Below are positions 1 through 10,369 of a stretch of 64,000 nucleotides of DNA, piece by piece. The notes under the pieces were generated by a model. It saw nothing but the letters and a program-made list of their open reading frames with translations, did not search any database and was not told where the DNA came from. The DNA comes from Portulaca oleracea. Lineage: Eukaryota; Streptophyta; Magnoliopsida; Caryophyllales; Portulacaceae. Position numbers and translations under genes: made by a program. The stretch is from NCBI GenBank assembly GCA_029582165.1, contig CM055868.1, forward strand, positions 20,022,391 through 20,086,390. The letters are read 5' to 3'. Within the stretch, counting starts at the first letter, position 1. The number at the start of each line of letters is the position of its first letter.

Positions 1-244
1 CGAACTTTGACCCCCCGTTGGATACAGTAACACGCCACCGAGCTAGTGATTATTTGACTCGCCGGAAAGATGAGTTGGCAGGCAAGGCATGTGTTCTTCC
101 TTGTTTGACCTTGCCAACTCATCATTAGACCCTAAAAAATGCCATGTCAGCCCTCTTCTTCATCTTCCTCCCTCTTTCTCTCTCCTCTGTCTCTCTCTAT
201 CTCGATTTCAAGCTAGCCCCCTCCCCCCTTCAATGGATGCCACG
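1..244 (+). repeat. Left terminal inverted repeat of the MULE-like element
   Basis: This arm pairs with 1202-1445. Shared blocks include the CGAACTTTGACCCCC end, the GATGAGTTGGCAGGCAAGG block and the CT-rich stretch before AAGCTAGCCCCCTCCCCC. The arm may continue to the left of the window. Confidence 0.8.
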
Positions 245-734
245 AAAATGTCATGTTTCTTTCATTCTGGGTCTCTTTCTCCTTTTCTCCCACGTTTCTT
301 TCCCCCCAATTTCTAAACCTAAACCTAAAACCCCCCTTCCATTCATCCCTAATTCCATCTCTAACCCTAATTTCCCCATTTCCAGTTCTTCAATCCAATC
401 CAAAACCCCAAAATCATGGGAAGTTTGATCGAATTCCGAAACATGGAGCTCCGAATCAACCCAATCCCACTCCCAATTCCACCATTTTCCCTCTTCTTCA
501 CCTTCTTCGCCTCCCTCTACCTCTTCTCCTTTAACCCAATCCCAGTGACAATATTCAACCATAATCCCTAGCAACGTTCTGGCATTGCAGTTCAAGTGCT
601 CCAACAAAGATACACCCAGATTACTGAATTTGGAAAGGGGAAAAAAAAAACCCAATTGAACTTATAACCTAGAAAATAACCGAAATTATGCAAAACGAAA
701 ACAATTTCCCCCACAATCCCAGATGTCGAAAATT

Positions 735-923
735 TCAACTCAGAGATTGAAAAATGAAATTGCGAATTGCGGAAAAGAAGGGGAATAAAAGAGAGAAAAA
801 GACCTCGCTGAGATAGCGTTTATGGGAATGGAGATTATCGATATAAACTTCATCTTCAGGATCTCTACTTCTCTTCCCACTGGGACTGGGAGATGGTGTT
901 GGTGAATTTGTCTCTGACCCCAT
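735..923 (-). pseudogene. Captured first exon of a host gene (KRSRDPEDEVY protein), within the TIR element
   Basis: An ATG at 921-923 opens a peptide beginning MGSETNSPTPSPSPSGKRSR and including DPEDEVYIDNLHSHKRYLSE. This is serine/proline rich, then charged and conserved-looking, unlike TE proteins. Coding sense ends at a GAG|GTC boundary at about 804/803, a plausible 5' splice site; residues after it (VFFSLLFPFF) look like intron. I recall similar N-termini in uncharacterised plant nuclear proteins but cannot name the family. Only exon 1 is present, so the copy is non-functional unless transcribed as a chimera. Confidence 0.5.
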
Positions 924-1201
924 CTGTTTTTGTTTCTTAATTTCTTTTTGGGTAAATTTTAAGAAGATGAATTGGTTCTCTTCTTTCTAGAGCTGCTCGC
1001 ACTGGTTTGCCTGATGTGTGGGAAATTCTTCAGGAATTCGGGAAACTGGGGATTGGGAATTGACAAGCAGCAAACAAACGAACGCCCCCAAAAGCTTTTC
1101 TTTGCTTTTTTCTCCCTTTTCAAATGTTTATTAGTCAGTTTATAAACATACAATTGGCAAGACAGAGGAGAGAGAAAGAGGGAGGAAGAAGAAGCAAATT
1201 G

Positions 1202-1445
1202 TGGCAGCCATTGAAGGGGGGAGGGGGCTAGCTTGAAATCGAGATAGAGAGAGACAGAGGAGAGAGAAAGAGGGAGGAAGATGAAGAAGATGGCTAACAT
1301 GACATTTTTTTTAGGGTCAAATGATGAGTTGGCAAGGTCATACAAGGAAGAACACATGCCTTGCCTGCCAACTCATCTTTCCGGCGAGTCAAATAATCAC
1401 TAACTCGGTGGCGTGTTACTGTATCCAATAGGGGGTCAAAGTTCG
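1202..1445 (-). repeat. Right terminal inverted repeat of the MULE-like element
   Basis: Reverse complement of 1-244 with scattered substitutions and small indels, for example in the stretch before ATGATGAGTTGGCAAGG. The outer end CAAAGTTCG is followed by two more AAAGTTCGTATTATTA-type repeats. Confidence 0.8.
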
Positions 1446-1739
1446 TATTATTAAGAATCAAATCGAAAGTTCGTATTATTAAGTCTTATATGGCCTAAAG
1501 TTCGTATTATTAGAATCCAATAACCCTTTAAAATTTGTATTGAAGTTATCAACTGATATATAGTTTAACGTATTACTTCATTACTAGTGAATAAAATGTT
1601 AAGATCTTAACTATCATAGAATTTATTTGGTATTTTCCTATTGTATTAGAATCTAATTACGATCCTCGATCCGATTCTACGATTTCGATCCTAACTAGGA
1701 TCCCGATTCTAACAACCTTGTCCAGGAAAACAGTGTCAA
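1446..1739. other. Gene-free AT-rich spacer with short repeats
   Basis: This stretch holds two AAAGTTCGTATTATTA repeats, then AT-rich unique sequence. At about 1660-1715 there is a self-similar GATC-rich patch in which GATCCTCGATCCGATTC and related words recur. No ORF or known repeat family is recognised. The copia 3' LTR, expected left of the polypurine-like stretch near 1817-1830, is not evident. Confidence 0.4.
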
Positions 1740-1984
1740 GGGACTTTATGAGCGAATAAGGAATAAGTTTACCTAACAGTAGAGGTCCTTAGCTCCACGT
1801 GGGAACGAGAATGCTAGCTCCCCCTCAACTGGTCATCTGGGTGTAACATACCAAGCTCTCTTCTATTAGTGATGAACTGTTCCATGGGAAGAGCCTTGGT
1901 GAAAATATCCGCTAGTTGTTGATGAGTAGGAACAAATTCGAGTGTGATGTGGCCTTTTTCTACATGATCTCTTATAAAGTGGTG

Positions 1985-2827
1985 TCACACCTCAATGTGT
2001 TTGGTACGTGAGTGTTGAACCGAATTCTTTGTGATTTGAATAGCACTTTGATTGTCACACTTGATTGGAATATCTGAGAGCTCTATGCCAAGGTCCTTCA
2101 TCTGTTGTTTAATCCACAGAATTTGTGAGCAACAAGCACCTGCTGCTATATATTCAGCTTTTGCTATGGAGAAGGCAATGGCATTTTGCTTTTTTGATTG
2201 CCAGGATATCAAGGAGACACCTAGCATTTGGCAACCTCCAGAGGTGCTCTTTCTATCAGTTCTTGATCCAGCAAAGTCTGCATCTGTATACCCAACAAGA
2301 TAAAGGGGGTTGTTTTTGGGATACCATAGGCCAAGGTCCTTGGTACATGCAAGATATCTCAATATCCTTTTGACAGCAATCAAGTGAGATTCTTTGGGAG
2401 CACTTTGAAACGGAGCACATAAACAAACACTAAACATTATGTCTGGGCGACTAGCAGTTTGGTAAAGGAGAGATCCAATCATACCTCGATAATGTTTTTT
2501 AGGAATGACCTTACCAGTTTGATCCTGATCAAGTTTTAGTGTGGAGGACATTGGTGTACTGTAGTGCTTGGCATTCTCAAGACCATATTTCTTCAAAAGT
2601 TCTTTAACATACATGCTTTGATTGAGAAAGATGTTATCATTGTTTTGTTTGATTTGTAATTCAAGGAAGAAGCCAAGTTCTCCTACTAGACTCATCTCAA
2701 ATTCCTTGCTCATAAGGTCAGAGAAGTCCTTCACTAGATTTTTATTAGTAGCACCAAATATAATTTCATCTACATAAACTTTAGTTATAATAGAATCCTG
2801 ACCTGAGGTTTTAATGAAGAGAGTTTT
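1985..2827 (-). pseudogene. Copia reverse transcriptase C-terminus and RNase H
   Basis: From 2827 leftwards the frame reads KTLFIKTSGQDS, then YVDEIIFGATN, then a connection domain, then RNase H with YTDADFAGS, the SKKQNAIAFSIAKAEYIA block and the closing HSRTKHIEV. The RT active-site box is YVDE where family members normally have YVDD, so the second catalytic aspartate is glutamate. A stop at 1985 cuts off a short tail whose remains ([17 protein letters not shown]) are visible further left. The N-terminal half of RT lies beyond the solo LTR. Confidence 0.85.
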
Positions 2828-2833
2828 CTCTAT

Positions 2834-4515
2834 TATTTAGACCCAATTTTGTGTCTAAATAGCGCGTTAATTCTTAGGCTTTTGACTCGTTTCGTGCTTA
2901 ATTTCATGTCTTTCAGTATGTTTTGGGTTATTTTGTAGATTTTGACGTTTTACACAAAAACGAGGTAAAACGGGCCATTTCATAGCATTTTTGGTGATTT
3001 CCCAAGCCGAGCCGGACCAAAAGCCAAGGCGGAGTTAACCCAGGACCACTTTCCCTTCATTTGGTGCAAATCAGTGGGGTAACACCCACTACGATCCTCG
3101 TAGCGGGCATTACACGCCTTGGAAAGAAGGAAGGAACAAAGGGAAGAAAACAGTAGGGTAGCCCCCACTACCTTGGGCGTGGCGCCCGCTACCCTCAGCC
3201 GGATAGCACCTGCGGTCGATCGAAGCTCAAAATCACCTTGGGTTTTCGTTGGGTGGCACCCGCTACCCTCATGGTGGCACCCGCTACCTTGGCTGGACCG
3301 AGGAAGATAGTACCCGCGGTCTCCCAGACCGCACCTACGGTCGATCGAAGGAAGAATCGCCCAACAGTTTTCGTTGGGTTGCACCCGCTACCTCCTGGTG
3401 GCACCCGCTACCACTGCTGGACCGCGAGAGACCGTACCTATGGTCTCCTAGACCGTACCTACGGTCTCCCATTTTTCTAAGCGCATATTCGGCTTGAAGT
3501 GTTGCGTTTTGCCCAACTGTTTTGCCTTTTATTTATACTCCTTTTTCACGATTTCTTGGAGAGAGAATCTTAGAGAGTGATAGAACTTTACTTTCATCCT
3601 TGTAATTAAGAGTTTTAGAGAGAGATTAGAGAGAGATTAGTCTAGGGTTTGGTGTATTTTGGATTGTTTTCAAGATTGGAGGATTCAACAATTGAGAAAT
3701 TGCTTTGGATTATCCTTTCCCTTGTTCTTCCTTGTTCTTCTACAACATTTGATAAGTTTCTTCTTCCCTTAACTCTATTCTACTTTGTTAATTACTTTAC
3801 TTTCTTGTTAATTGTTTTCCTTGCTCTTTAATTGCTTTTATTGTCTTTTGATTGTTGTTGGATGTTAGAATTCATGCTTAGGGTTGGTTTTGTTGATGTT
3901 GTTAGCATAGTTGTGATGGGTAGTGGCTAGAACCCTAATGGGTTAGGGGGTAATTAAGGGTTTGAATGGGTAATTAGGTATGGGTTAGCAATTTTAGTGA
4001 GTAATTAGTTGGGAAATCAATTTCCCACTCCTTTCCTTCCCTCAAGTGGGATGTATTTGGGTCCGAAAGCTCCTAAATATATCCAACACTTGTGTAGGAA
4101 GGGTAGAGTCGGGATAGTTAATGCTCACCCACGAAAGTGGAAGGAGGTTAACTAGGGAATTATGTTTCATTAACCCTCCGGGTCCGTGGTGGACTTTGGG
4201 GAAGTTAATCCGGACTATCCTCGAAAGAGGAAGCTCGGTTGGTATTTTCTAATGAAATTGCCACTTGATTTTCTTCCTTCTTTCTCTCTTGTTGCAAAAC
4301 CTATCTCCTTGTGCCCGTTTGCATCCTGAAAAGCCCCCAAAACCTATTGTTTCACCTTGACTGACCTTAGTTTATTTTCTCGCTTTGTGATCCTCTTTCA
4401 ACCCATTACCCTACCTTAGCGATCTTAGCCCGACCTTAGACCGAGTTTCTTAGCCAAGGTCCCTAGCTCCTCGAGAAGAACGATATAAAAACCAGGGTAC
4501 AAAAACCACGTTACA
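2834..4515 (+). mobile_element. Solo LTR of the Athila-like family inserted in copia RT
   Basis: The 1682-bp LTR starts TATTTAGACCC (TG changed to TA) and ends CACGTTACA. It is flanked by perfect 5-bp duplications TCTAT at 2829-2833 and 4516-4520. Removing the LTR and one TCTAT brings the two RT pieces back into register. It is homologous to the LTR at 11490-13051, sharing the GTGGGATGTATTTGGGTCCG region and the TAGACCC start. It contains short GC-rich palindromic words (for example around CACCCGCTACC at 3269 and 3287). No internal region is present, consistent with LTR-LTR recombination. Confidence 0.93.
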
Positions 4516-5372
4516 TCTATGAGGCCTCTGTTGAATCCATTTTCTAGAAGAAATGAGCTGAGTCTCTCATACCAAACTCTAGGAGTCTGCTTGAGTCCAT
4601 AAAGGGCCTTTCGAAGTTTGAAGACATGAGTATCTGGATTTTCTTGTTCAAATCCTTGAGGTTGTTCAACATAGACTTCTCCTTTTAGGTGTCCATTTAG
4701 GAAGGCACTCTTGACATCCATTTGGTATAACTTCATGTGGGCTGATGAAGCGAAGGCTAGAAGTATTCGAATGGCCTCTAGTCTGGCAACAGGGGCAAAA
4801 GTTTCTTCATAGTCAATGCCTTCTTCTTGGTTGTATCCTTTTACAACTGATCTGGCCTTGTTTCTTGTAACTGTGTCATGCTCATCTAATTTGTTGCGAA
4901 AGACCCACTTTACACCAATAACAGGATGATGTTCTAGTCTCGGAACAAGCTTCCAGACTTTATTTCTTTCAAACTGGTTTAGCTCTTCTTGCATGGCAAG
5001 TATCCAGTTGTTGTCCTTTAGTGCCTCTACAAGTCCACTTGGCTCAACCTGTGACACAAATGCATGGAAGACACAAAAGTTTCTAAGAGAATAACGAGTT
5101 TTAATACCTATATCCAACCCTGATAGAAGGTTGTTAGCTCGATGGGCAGGTTTGAACCTGAAGGTCCTTGAGGGATCCTCAGAATTGGATGGCACTGAGC
5201 CAACATTATTTTTGAGGATTTTCTTCTTGTGAAGATCCTTGATCATTATTAACTTCTTCCTCCTGTTCTGAATCTGGTTGTGCAGGGATTTCTGGTTCAT
5301 CTCTTGGAGGAGGTTCTTCATTTTGTGGAGGTGGACCTTGTTTAAAAATACGGGTGATGTCCTCTTCATCAT
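4516..5372 (-). pseudogene. Copia reverse transcriptase N-terminal part
   Basis: The minus strand encodes the RT start ([20 protein letters not shown]), [14 protein letters not shown], the catalytic-region block [13 protein letters not shown], then [17 protein letters not shown] and ENGFNRG, where the solo LTR interrupts it. These are conserved copia RT blocks. The reading frame runs on into the solo LTR, giving about 20 foreign residues. It continues functionally at 2827 and below. Confidence 0.88.
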
Positions 5373-5639
5373 CTTCTTGATGAATTTGAAACTTTGTAGA
5401 GGACATTTCTATAGAGGAGGTGGGAGACTCATCAAAGATGACATGAATGGACTCTTCCACCTTTTTGGATGCTTTTACATAGACTTGTAGGCTTTTCTAG
5501 ATAAGGAGTATCCTCCTAGGATTCCTTCTTCACTTCTTGGTTCAAATTTTCTTAGAGCCTTTTTACCTTTGTTGTGTATGAAACATTTGCATCCAATGGC
5601 TTTGAGGTGAGGTATGTTGGGCGTTTTGCCTTTAAATAA
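5206..5639 (-). pseudogene. Copia integrase C-terminal and acidic linker
   Basis: Two overlapping frames cover the region between integrase and RT. The visible peptide is acidic and proline rich ([19 protein letters not shown], then [19 protein letters not shown]). Upstream in another frame are remnants of the integrase end, such as the IGCKCFIHNKGKKALRKFEP-type text and a GYSLSRKAYK block. Stops and frame changes break it. Such acidic linkers are normal in copia polyproteins. Confidence 0.6.
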
Positions 5640-6515
5640 CTAGTATGGTGTTTTCTTTATGAAGGACCTTATAGTACATCTGTTGAGAATATAATTTGAT
5701 GCATTTATAATCTCAGCCCAAAGGAACAAGGGAAGATTATTCTCACAGATGATTGTTCTTGCCATTTTCTCAAGTGTCTGATTCTTCCTTTCAACTACAC
5801 CATTTTGTTGAGATGTCCTTGGGGCAGAAAAATTGTGAGTAACACCTTTTTGATCACATAATCTTCCAAATTGATATTGATTGTCGAATTCTTTTCCATG
5901 ATCTGTCCTTATTGATACTAAGGTTAGACCTGCAAGGACCTTAAGTTGTCTGTATAACTTTTCAAACTCGGGAAATGCTTCAGTCTTATCCTTCAAAAAT
6001 AAAACCCAGGTAAATCTTAAAAAGTCATCAACAATGACTAGTATGTATGAGCGTTCTCCTAGACTCTTGTATGGTATTGGTCCACAAAGGTCTATATGTA
6101 GTAGTTCTAGACATCTAGAGGTGACAACTTGTGTCAGGGGCTTGAAGAAGGTTCTGGTCTGTTTTCCTTTGGTGCATGCTTCACACAATTTGTCACGAAT
6201 AAAGTTGTGTGATGGTAGTCCTCTAACTAGTCCTAGGAGTTTCAGTTTTTGAAGGGTCTTCATGTTAACATGTCCTAATCTACGATGCCGCAACCGTGAC
6301 TCTTCTGATGCAGCTCTAAGGCAGGTAAGGTCATTGGTCATATGATCACTAAGGTCAATAACATATACGTTGTTCATTCGATGTCCTTTAAGGACTATCT
6401 CATGTGACTCTTTTTCGACAACACATGAACTCTTATTGAAGCAGACTCTATAACCTTTGTCATAAAATTGAGAAATGCTTAAGAGATTGTATTCTAAACC
6501 TTCTACAAAATACAC
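5640..6515 (-). pseudogene. Copia GAG-pre-integrase and integrase core
   Basis: The frame holds the zinc-binding GAG-pre-integrase domain (H-H-C-C type: RRLGHVNMKTLQKL, then LCEACTKGKQ). The DDE integrase core follows: HIDLCGP (first Asp), IRTDHGKEF (second Asp), and QQNGVVERKNQTLEKMART (Glu). The frame ends at a stop after SFIKKTPY. The catalytic triad is complete in this piece, but flanking frames are broken. Confidence 0.88.
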
Positions 6516-6540
6516 ATCATTTATACAGTTTGTTGAGTCG

Positions 6541-6945
6541 TTACTGACCTTGCCGACTCCAAGGATCCCTTGGCTTTTGTCTCCAAACGTTACCTTTCCA
6601 CTCTTGTTGTCCTTGAGTTCTCAGAATTTGGTTGAATCTCCAGTCATGTGTCTCGAGCATCCGCTGTCCAAATACCAGAGGTCGTTGTAAGCCTAGAGAT
6701 ATACCTACATTGAAGGACATTATACTTTTCTTTGGACTGGACCTTTTAAGCAAGGGTTCTGTGTTTTGAGTGGTTAGTTGTTTATCTGGTTTCTTTGGTA
6801 CCCACTTGGTTTTGGTTTTTGGTTTGACTTTTGGTGTGCTGGTAGGTTTATGAACGGGAAAGGTTTTTGGTTTAACTCTTGGTGAACCAAGTTTGTCTGT
6901 AGAGGCTTTGTTATCGGAATGAAGGATAGAGTGAACTTGGTTCAT
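6541..6945 (-). pseudogene. Copia protease region, frameshifted
   Basis: The long frame begins in the basic linker (KPTSTPKVKPKTKTKWVPKK). The aspartic protease motif WYLDSGCSRHMTG is visible in a different frame at about 6640-6680, so a frameshift separates linker and protease. The D-S-G catalytic triplet itself is intact. The protease would process the Gag-Pol polyprotein. Confidence 0.75.
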
Positions 6946-7715
6946 CTCTTAATTGAGAATGTGGTTTAGTTCCCTTCAGTTTTGATGCACTTCAACTCTC
7001 AGACTGGTATTATCTGTGGTGAGATTTTGGATTATTTCGAGTTGAGTTGTTATGGTTTTGGTATTTGTTTCAACAATTCTAGTGAGATAGCGAATTTTAT
7101 CGGTAAGGGTTGCAATGTAATCAAGCAGAGTAAGCAATCTTTGTTTTGGAGTTTTTTCATTGCATTTAAGAAAGAGGCTAGTAAATACCTCATCATCATC
7201 ACTTGTTTCTGCTTCATCAAGGTCCTTTGCCATGAGGCACATATTTGCAATTTCTTCAGAATCACTTTCACTTTCACTGTAATCGTTATCGCTCTAGGTG
7301 GCAACCATAGCCTTTCTTTTGAATCTCTTTTCTCTAGAATCATTTTGTTCCTTAGCTTTCTTTATGTAAGGACATTCTCTCACCATGTGATCTGTTGCAC
7401 CACAAGCAACGCATTTATTTTCATTTTTATCTTTAGTTGGTGCCTTACCTTTGGATGATGGTCTTTTGGAGGATGTCCTTTCAAGTAGCCACGGAATCTT
7501 GAATTTCTTCTATAAAGGCGTTTGAATCCTTTGGCCAACATGGCCATAGTTTCATCATCTTCATCCTCTGATTCTTTTGTGCTTTTGAGAGCAATCTCCT
7601 TTGTTTGGCTGCCTTCAGATAATCGTATTTCATGTGCAAGGAGTTTGCCTATGAACTCTTCAAGCTTCAAAGTCTCTAGATCTTGGGCTTCTTCTATAGC
7701 CGTCAACTTTGGTCC
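6946..7715 (-). pseudogene. Copia gag C-terminal half with zinc knuckle
   Basis: Three overlapping frames carry it. 7380-7706 gives the helical part (LEEFIGKLLAHEIRLSEG, then an acidic DEDDE run). A CCHC knuckle CVACGATDHMVREC (CX2CX4HX4C) lies near 7370-7412 in a shifted frame. 6976-7242 gives an acidic and coiled-coil tail (MAKDLDEAETSDDDEV). At least two frameshifts break the protein. Confidence 0.75.
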
Positions 7716-8276
7716 CTATTTGTGTCTTGGTAGAAACTGAAGGACCTTGTTTATCTGTTCTTCATTGGAATAGGTTTTCCCAAGAGACTTGAGATTGTTG
7801 ATTATTGCACTAAATCTTTTGAACATTGATTCAATGGATTCGTTGCCCTCCATCTCGAAACCTTCATACTTCTGAACCAATATGCTGATATTGGTCTTTT
7901 TGACTTGATTTATTCCTTCATATGTTGTGACCAAATAATCCCATATTTGTTTAGTTGTATCAAGAGTAGACACCCTTCCAAATTCGTTAGAGTTAACACT
8001 GCATATTAAAAGATAATGAGCATGAGTGTTTTTCTTTGCTTTGTCTTTTTCTTCATTTGAATACTCTGATCTATCTTTGTCAACTTGTACTCCCTCAACA
8101 GTCTTTTGTGGGGTAGGAAAATTTCCTTTGTTGACAATGTCCCAAATGTCCTCATCTTGATTTAGCAAGAAGATCTCCATTTGGCGCTTCCAAACTCTAT
8201 AGTTGTCACCTGGCAGCAAACGTGAGCCGTTCCATGAATGTCCTTGACTTAATTCACCCATATTATGATCTCCCAT
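7716..8276 (-). pseudogene. Copia gag N-terminal domain (UBN2/DUF4219 type)
   Basis: ATG at 8276 opens MGDHNMGELSQGHSWNGSRL. It includes the conserved N-terminal NYRVWKRQMEIFL box, a KQIWDYL box and a SMFKRFSAIINNLKSLGK helix, as in UBN2-type copia gags. The frame ends early at 7716 and gag continues in another frame to the left. Gag would form the capsid. Confidence 0.85.
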
Positions 8277-8320
8277 GATCTTTGCTACATAGAAATTAGT
8301 CTCTAATCGTTAGTAGACCA

Positions 8321-8333
8321 GGCTCTGATACCA
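8321..8333 (-). promoter_or_regulatory. Copia primer-binding site, initiator-Met tRNA
   Basis: The minus strand reads TGGTATCAGAGCC, matching the 3' end complement of plant initiator-Met tRNA. It lies 45 bases upstream of the gag ATG, as expected just inside the 5' LTR. Confidence 0.85.
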
Positions 8334-9204
8334 CTTAAAGGAATCCTAGAGGGTGGTGAATAGGGTTATAAAAGTTTCTGCACAATTTCTCACAAGTAAA
8401 GGACGTTAGGGTCTTAATCTTTTCATATTAAGATTCAAGCTTAGATAAACCACAATAAATTGAAATAAAAGATAACTGAATAACCTCCTTTATTTCTTTT
8501 GGAACAGAATGTAGACTGAATATGAGCACTCCTAAGGTGAACGTCCTTAGTGTTACAGTTGAACAGAATGACGAACAAGATTTATGGAAAATACACACCA
8601 ACACAGTTTTGGTGCAAGCAACAATCGATCCTAAGTCCTTCTAGGAATTGATTGCACCAGCACAAATCAATTCTAAGTCCGTTAAGAATTGAAACACTCA
8701 AACACAAATTCTCTCACAGAATTCGACTTTCTACACAAAGAAAGATTTCAAAACAAAAACTCTTCTCAGGTTTGTATAGCACGATTTCTTCTTTGGAATC
8801 GTTGAAATATGTTCAATCTCCAAGTCTTCGATTTATAGAAGTGTTGATGCTTGCAGAATAGAGTCGTTGAGATTTGATTCTGCTGGATACTTCCTTTCTT
8901 TAGCTTCTCCTTTCCTTCCATCTTTGCTTCCGTCTTCCTTCTTTGCTTGCGAGATTCCGAGAATGTCCACTCTTATTTTCTTTCAAAATTCTTGCTCAAT
9001 TGTTTCCTACATTTCACATAGTAGCAACCAATTAGTCTAGCTAGAAAAAGGATGAAGAAAATGGACAATGTTATTTCCAGAAAACTTCCCTGATTTTCAC
9101 TTCTTTTGTCTTTCACGTCAAAACACAATATCTGTGTTGGACGTCCTTGAGGCGTTGTCTTCTGAATGACTTTGGAAGGCTTGAGGCCAAGGACCTTTAA
9201 TCTG
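8334..9204 (-). repeat. Probable copia 5' LTR, degenerate
   Basis: By position next to the primer-binding site this should be the copia 5' LTR. It has no long ORF. The canonical TG/CA ends are not clear: the sequence beside the PBS is CTTAAAGGAATCC. The outer limit is uncertain because a Tat-type LTR fragment follows directly. No second copy exists in the window for comparison. Confidence 0.45.
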
Positions 9205-9902
9205 CATCAAGAGGGACTCTACAAGATGGAGAGTGAATATATAGAAATGAGTGATAAATTAAGAATGAAAGAGAATGGATGAAGGATGAGAGATTGAGTG
9301 AGATGAGAGAAGAAGTGAAGAATGGATTAGATGGTGTTGGAGAGTGAGGAAGTGTGTTCGGCTTTGAGAGGAGGATATTATTTATAGGTGAAGGAAAGAG
9401 TAGAACATACATGTATGCATGCAATCACATTCTTCCCTTGGATTTGCACAGTTAATTGGCACAGAATACTAGATGGAAGGGGAGTGTATGAGAGTGGACG
9501 GCAACACGTGGTTAATGAACCACGTATGGCCGGTGCTCAAGGCCGATCGCCTGTCCACACGAGGGAGGATGAACCTCCTTCCATTCATGCATCTTTGGAC
9601 GGTGAGGGTGTGAACAAGTCTGGCTCGATATTGTTGATTCACACTTGGACGGCAATTGCATTTTGGTGGCTTTCATGAAGTGTTTTTGTGATGTTTTTGT
9701 GAGGTTTCGAACCTATGAGCTTTGCATAAGACTTGCTTGTCCTTTTTATAAAAAAAATGTGCATGTGATCATGCATGCAACTTTAGGCGAGTTTGCACAT
9801 GTAAATTGCACGTATTTAAACTTTATTTTTCGGCTCCTTTATTTCTGCTTTTTGCTATATAGATATGATATATATTTTAGGTGTCAAAACCCGGTGTCTA
9901 CA
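9205..9902 (-). repeat. Truncated Tat-type LTR fragment
   Basis: The segment ends CCCGGTGTCTACA, the hallmark TGTAGACACC LTR start of Tat-type elements read on the minus strand. It has the same layout as the LTR ending at 21865: a purine-rich GAGAGTGAAT/GAGTGAGATG stretch followed by a TATTTATAG-type segment. No PPT follows at 9903, so it is a fragment or solo remnant. Confidence 0.55.
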
Positions 9903-9942
9903 AAATCATACATAGAAGAGGGAGGCAATTGGTTAAAACATA

Positions 9943-10156
9943 AACCCTAAACCCTAAAACCTAACCATAAAGCCTAAAGCCCAAACCATGAACCCTAAAC
10001 CCTAAACCCTAAACCTCTTGAACCCGTTAACCCCTTAAACCCTAAACCCTAAAACCAAACCCTAAACCCTTTAACCCCTTTAACCCTTAAACCCTAAAAC
10101 CTAAACCCTAAACATAAACCCTAAAACCTAACCATAAACTCTAAACCCTAAATATT
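9943..10156 (+). repeat. Interstitial telomere-like repeat, degenerate (CCCTAAA)n
   Basis: About two dozen copies of CCCTAAA with variants (AACCTAAAA, CCTTTAACC, CATAAACC) run in one orientation. This is the Arabidopsis-type plant telomere unit. The interruptions and transposon sequence on both sides show an internal tract, not a chromosome end. Confidence 0.9.
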
Positions 10157-10369
10157 TTGTCATAGTTTCCCCTGTAAATGTATAATTTTCCCTTGATTTA
10201 CACACATAATGCAATTTCAGCGGCCACACGTCGGATGACCATATACAAACATACATCCAGCAATTCATATTAATAAAATCTCACCGGCCACACGTCGGAG
10301 AACCATATATAAACATACTTAACATAGAAAAAATACGTACGTATACAAAATCAGAAGAACAAATCATGT
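10157..10369. repeat. Gene-free stretch with a spaced direct repeat
   Basis: A ~34-bp direct repeat occurs at about 10218-10252 and 10283-10318. It begins CGGCCACACGTCGGA and ends CATATA(C/T)AAACATAC. It looks like subterminal repeats of a DNA transposon, but no ends can be assigned. Confidence 0.45.

Larger units (their letters stand above)
1..1525. mobile_element. TIR DNA transposon, MULE-like, non-autonomous, with captured host sequence
   Basis: The first ~244 bases and positions 1202-1445 are long, near-identical inverted repeats. Position 1 pairs with 1445, and pairing fades just past the CCCCTTCAATGG block. No transposase is encoded between them. The interior (about 250-1200) includes the start of a plant gene on the minus strand, as in Pack-MULE-type gene capture. 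On the right, three copies of AAAGTTCGTATTATTA (1438, 1466, 1497) extend past the paired part, so the true end is probably near 1525 and the matching left end lies outside the window. The superfamily rests on long TIRs plus capture; no target duplication can be checked. Confidence 0.6.
1740..9204 (-). mobile_element. Degenerate Ty1/copia retrotransposon (SIRE-like), minus strand, with nested solo LTR
   Basis: Read on the minus strand from right to left, the order is LTR-like sequence (about 8334-9204), iMet primer-binding site, gag, zinc knuckle, protease, GAG-pre-integrase, integrase, RT, RNase H and a polypurine stretch. Protease-integrase-RT-RNaseH is the copia order. Frameshifts and stops interrupt every domain, so it cannot move by itself. 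A solo LTR of another family splits the RT. The 3' LTR is missing or unrecognisable. Outer limits are approximate. The SIRE-like assignment rests on gag and RT wording only. Confidence 0.8.

Noticed and set aside
251..655. 134-residue minus-strand ORF in the MULE-like element
   Set aside because: Low-complexity composition and an equally long plus-strand frame; possibly part of captured sequence but no family is recognised.
2980..3497. Several overlapping ORFs with GATP/APAT repeats
   Set aside because: They lie inside a solo LTR and come from GC-rich palindromic repeats; overlapping frames on both strands argue against coding.
9943..10156. Chromosome end
   Set aside because: The telomere units are degenerate and flanked by transposon sequence on both sides.
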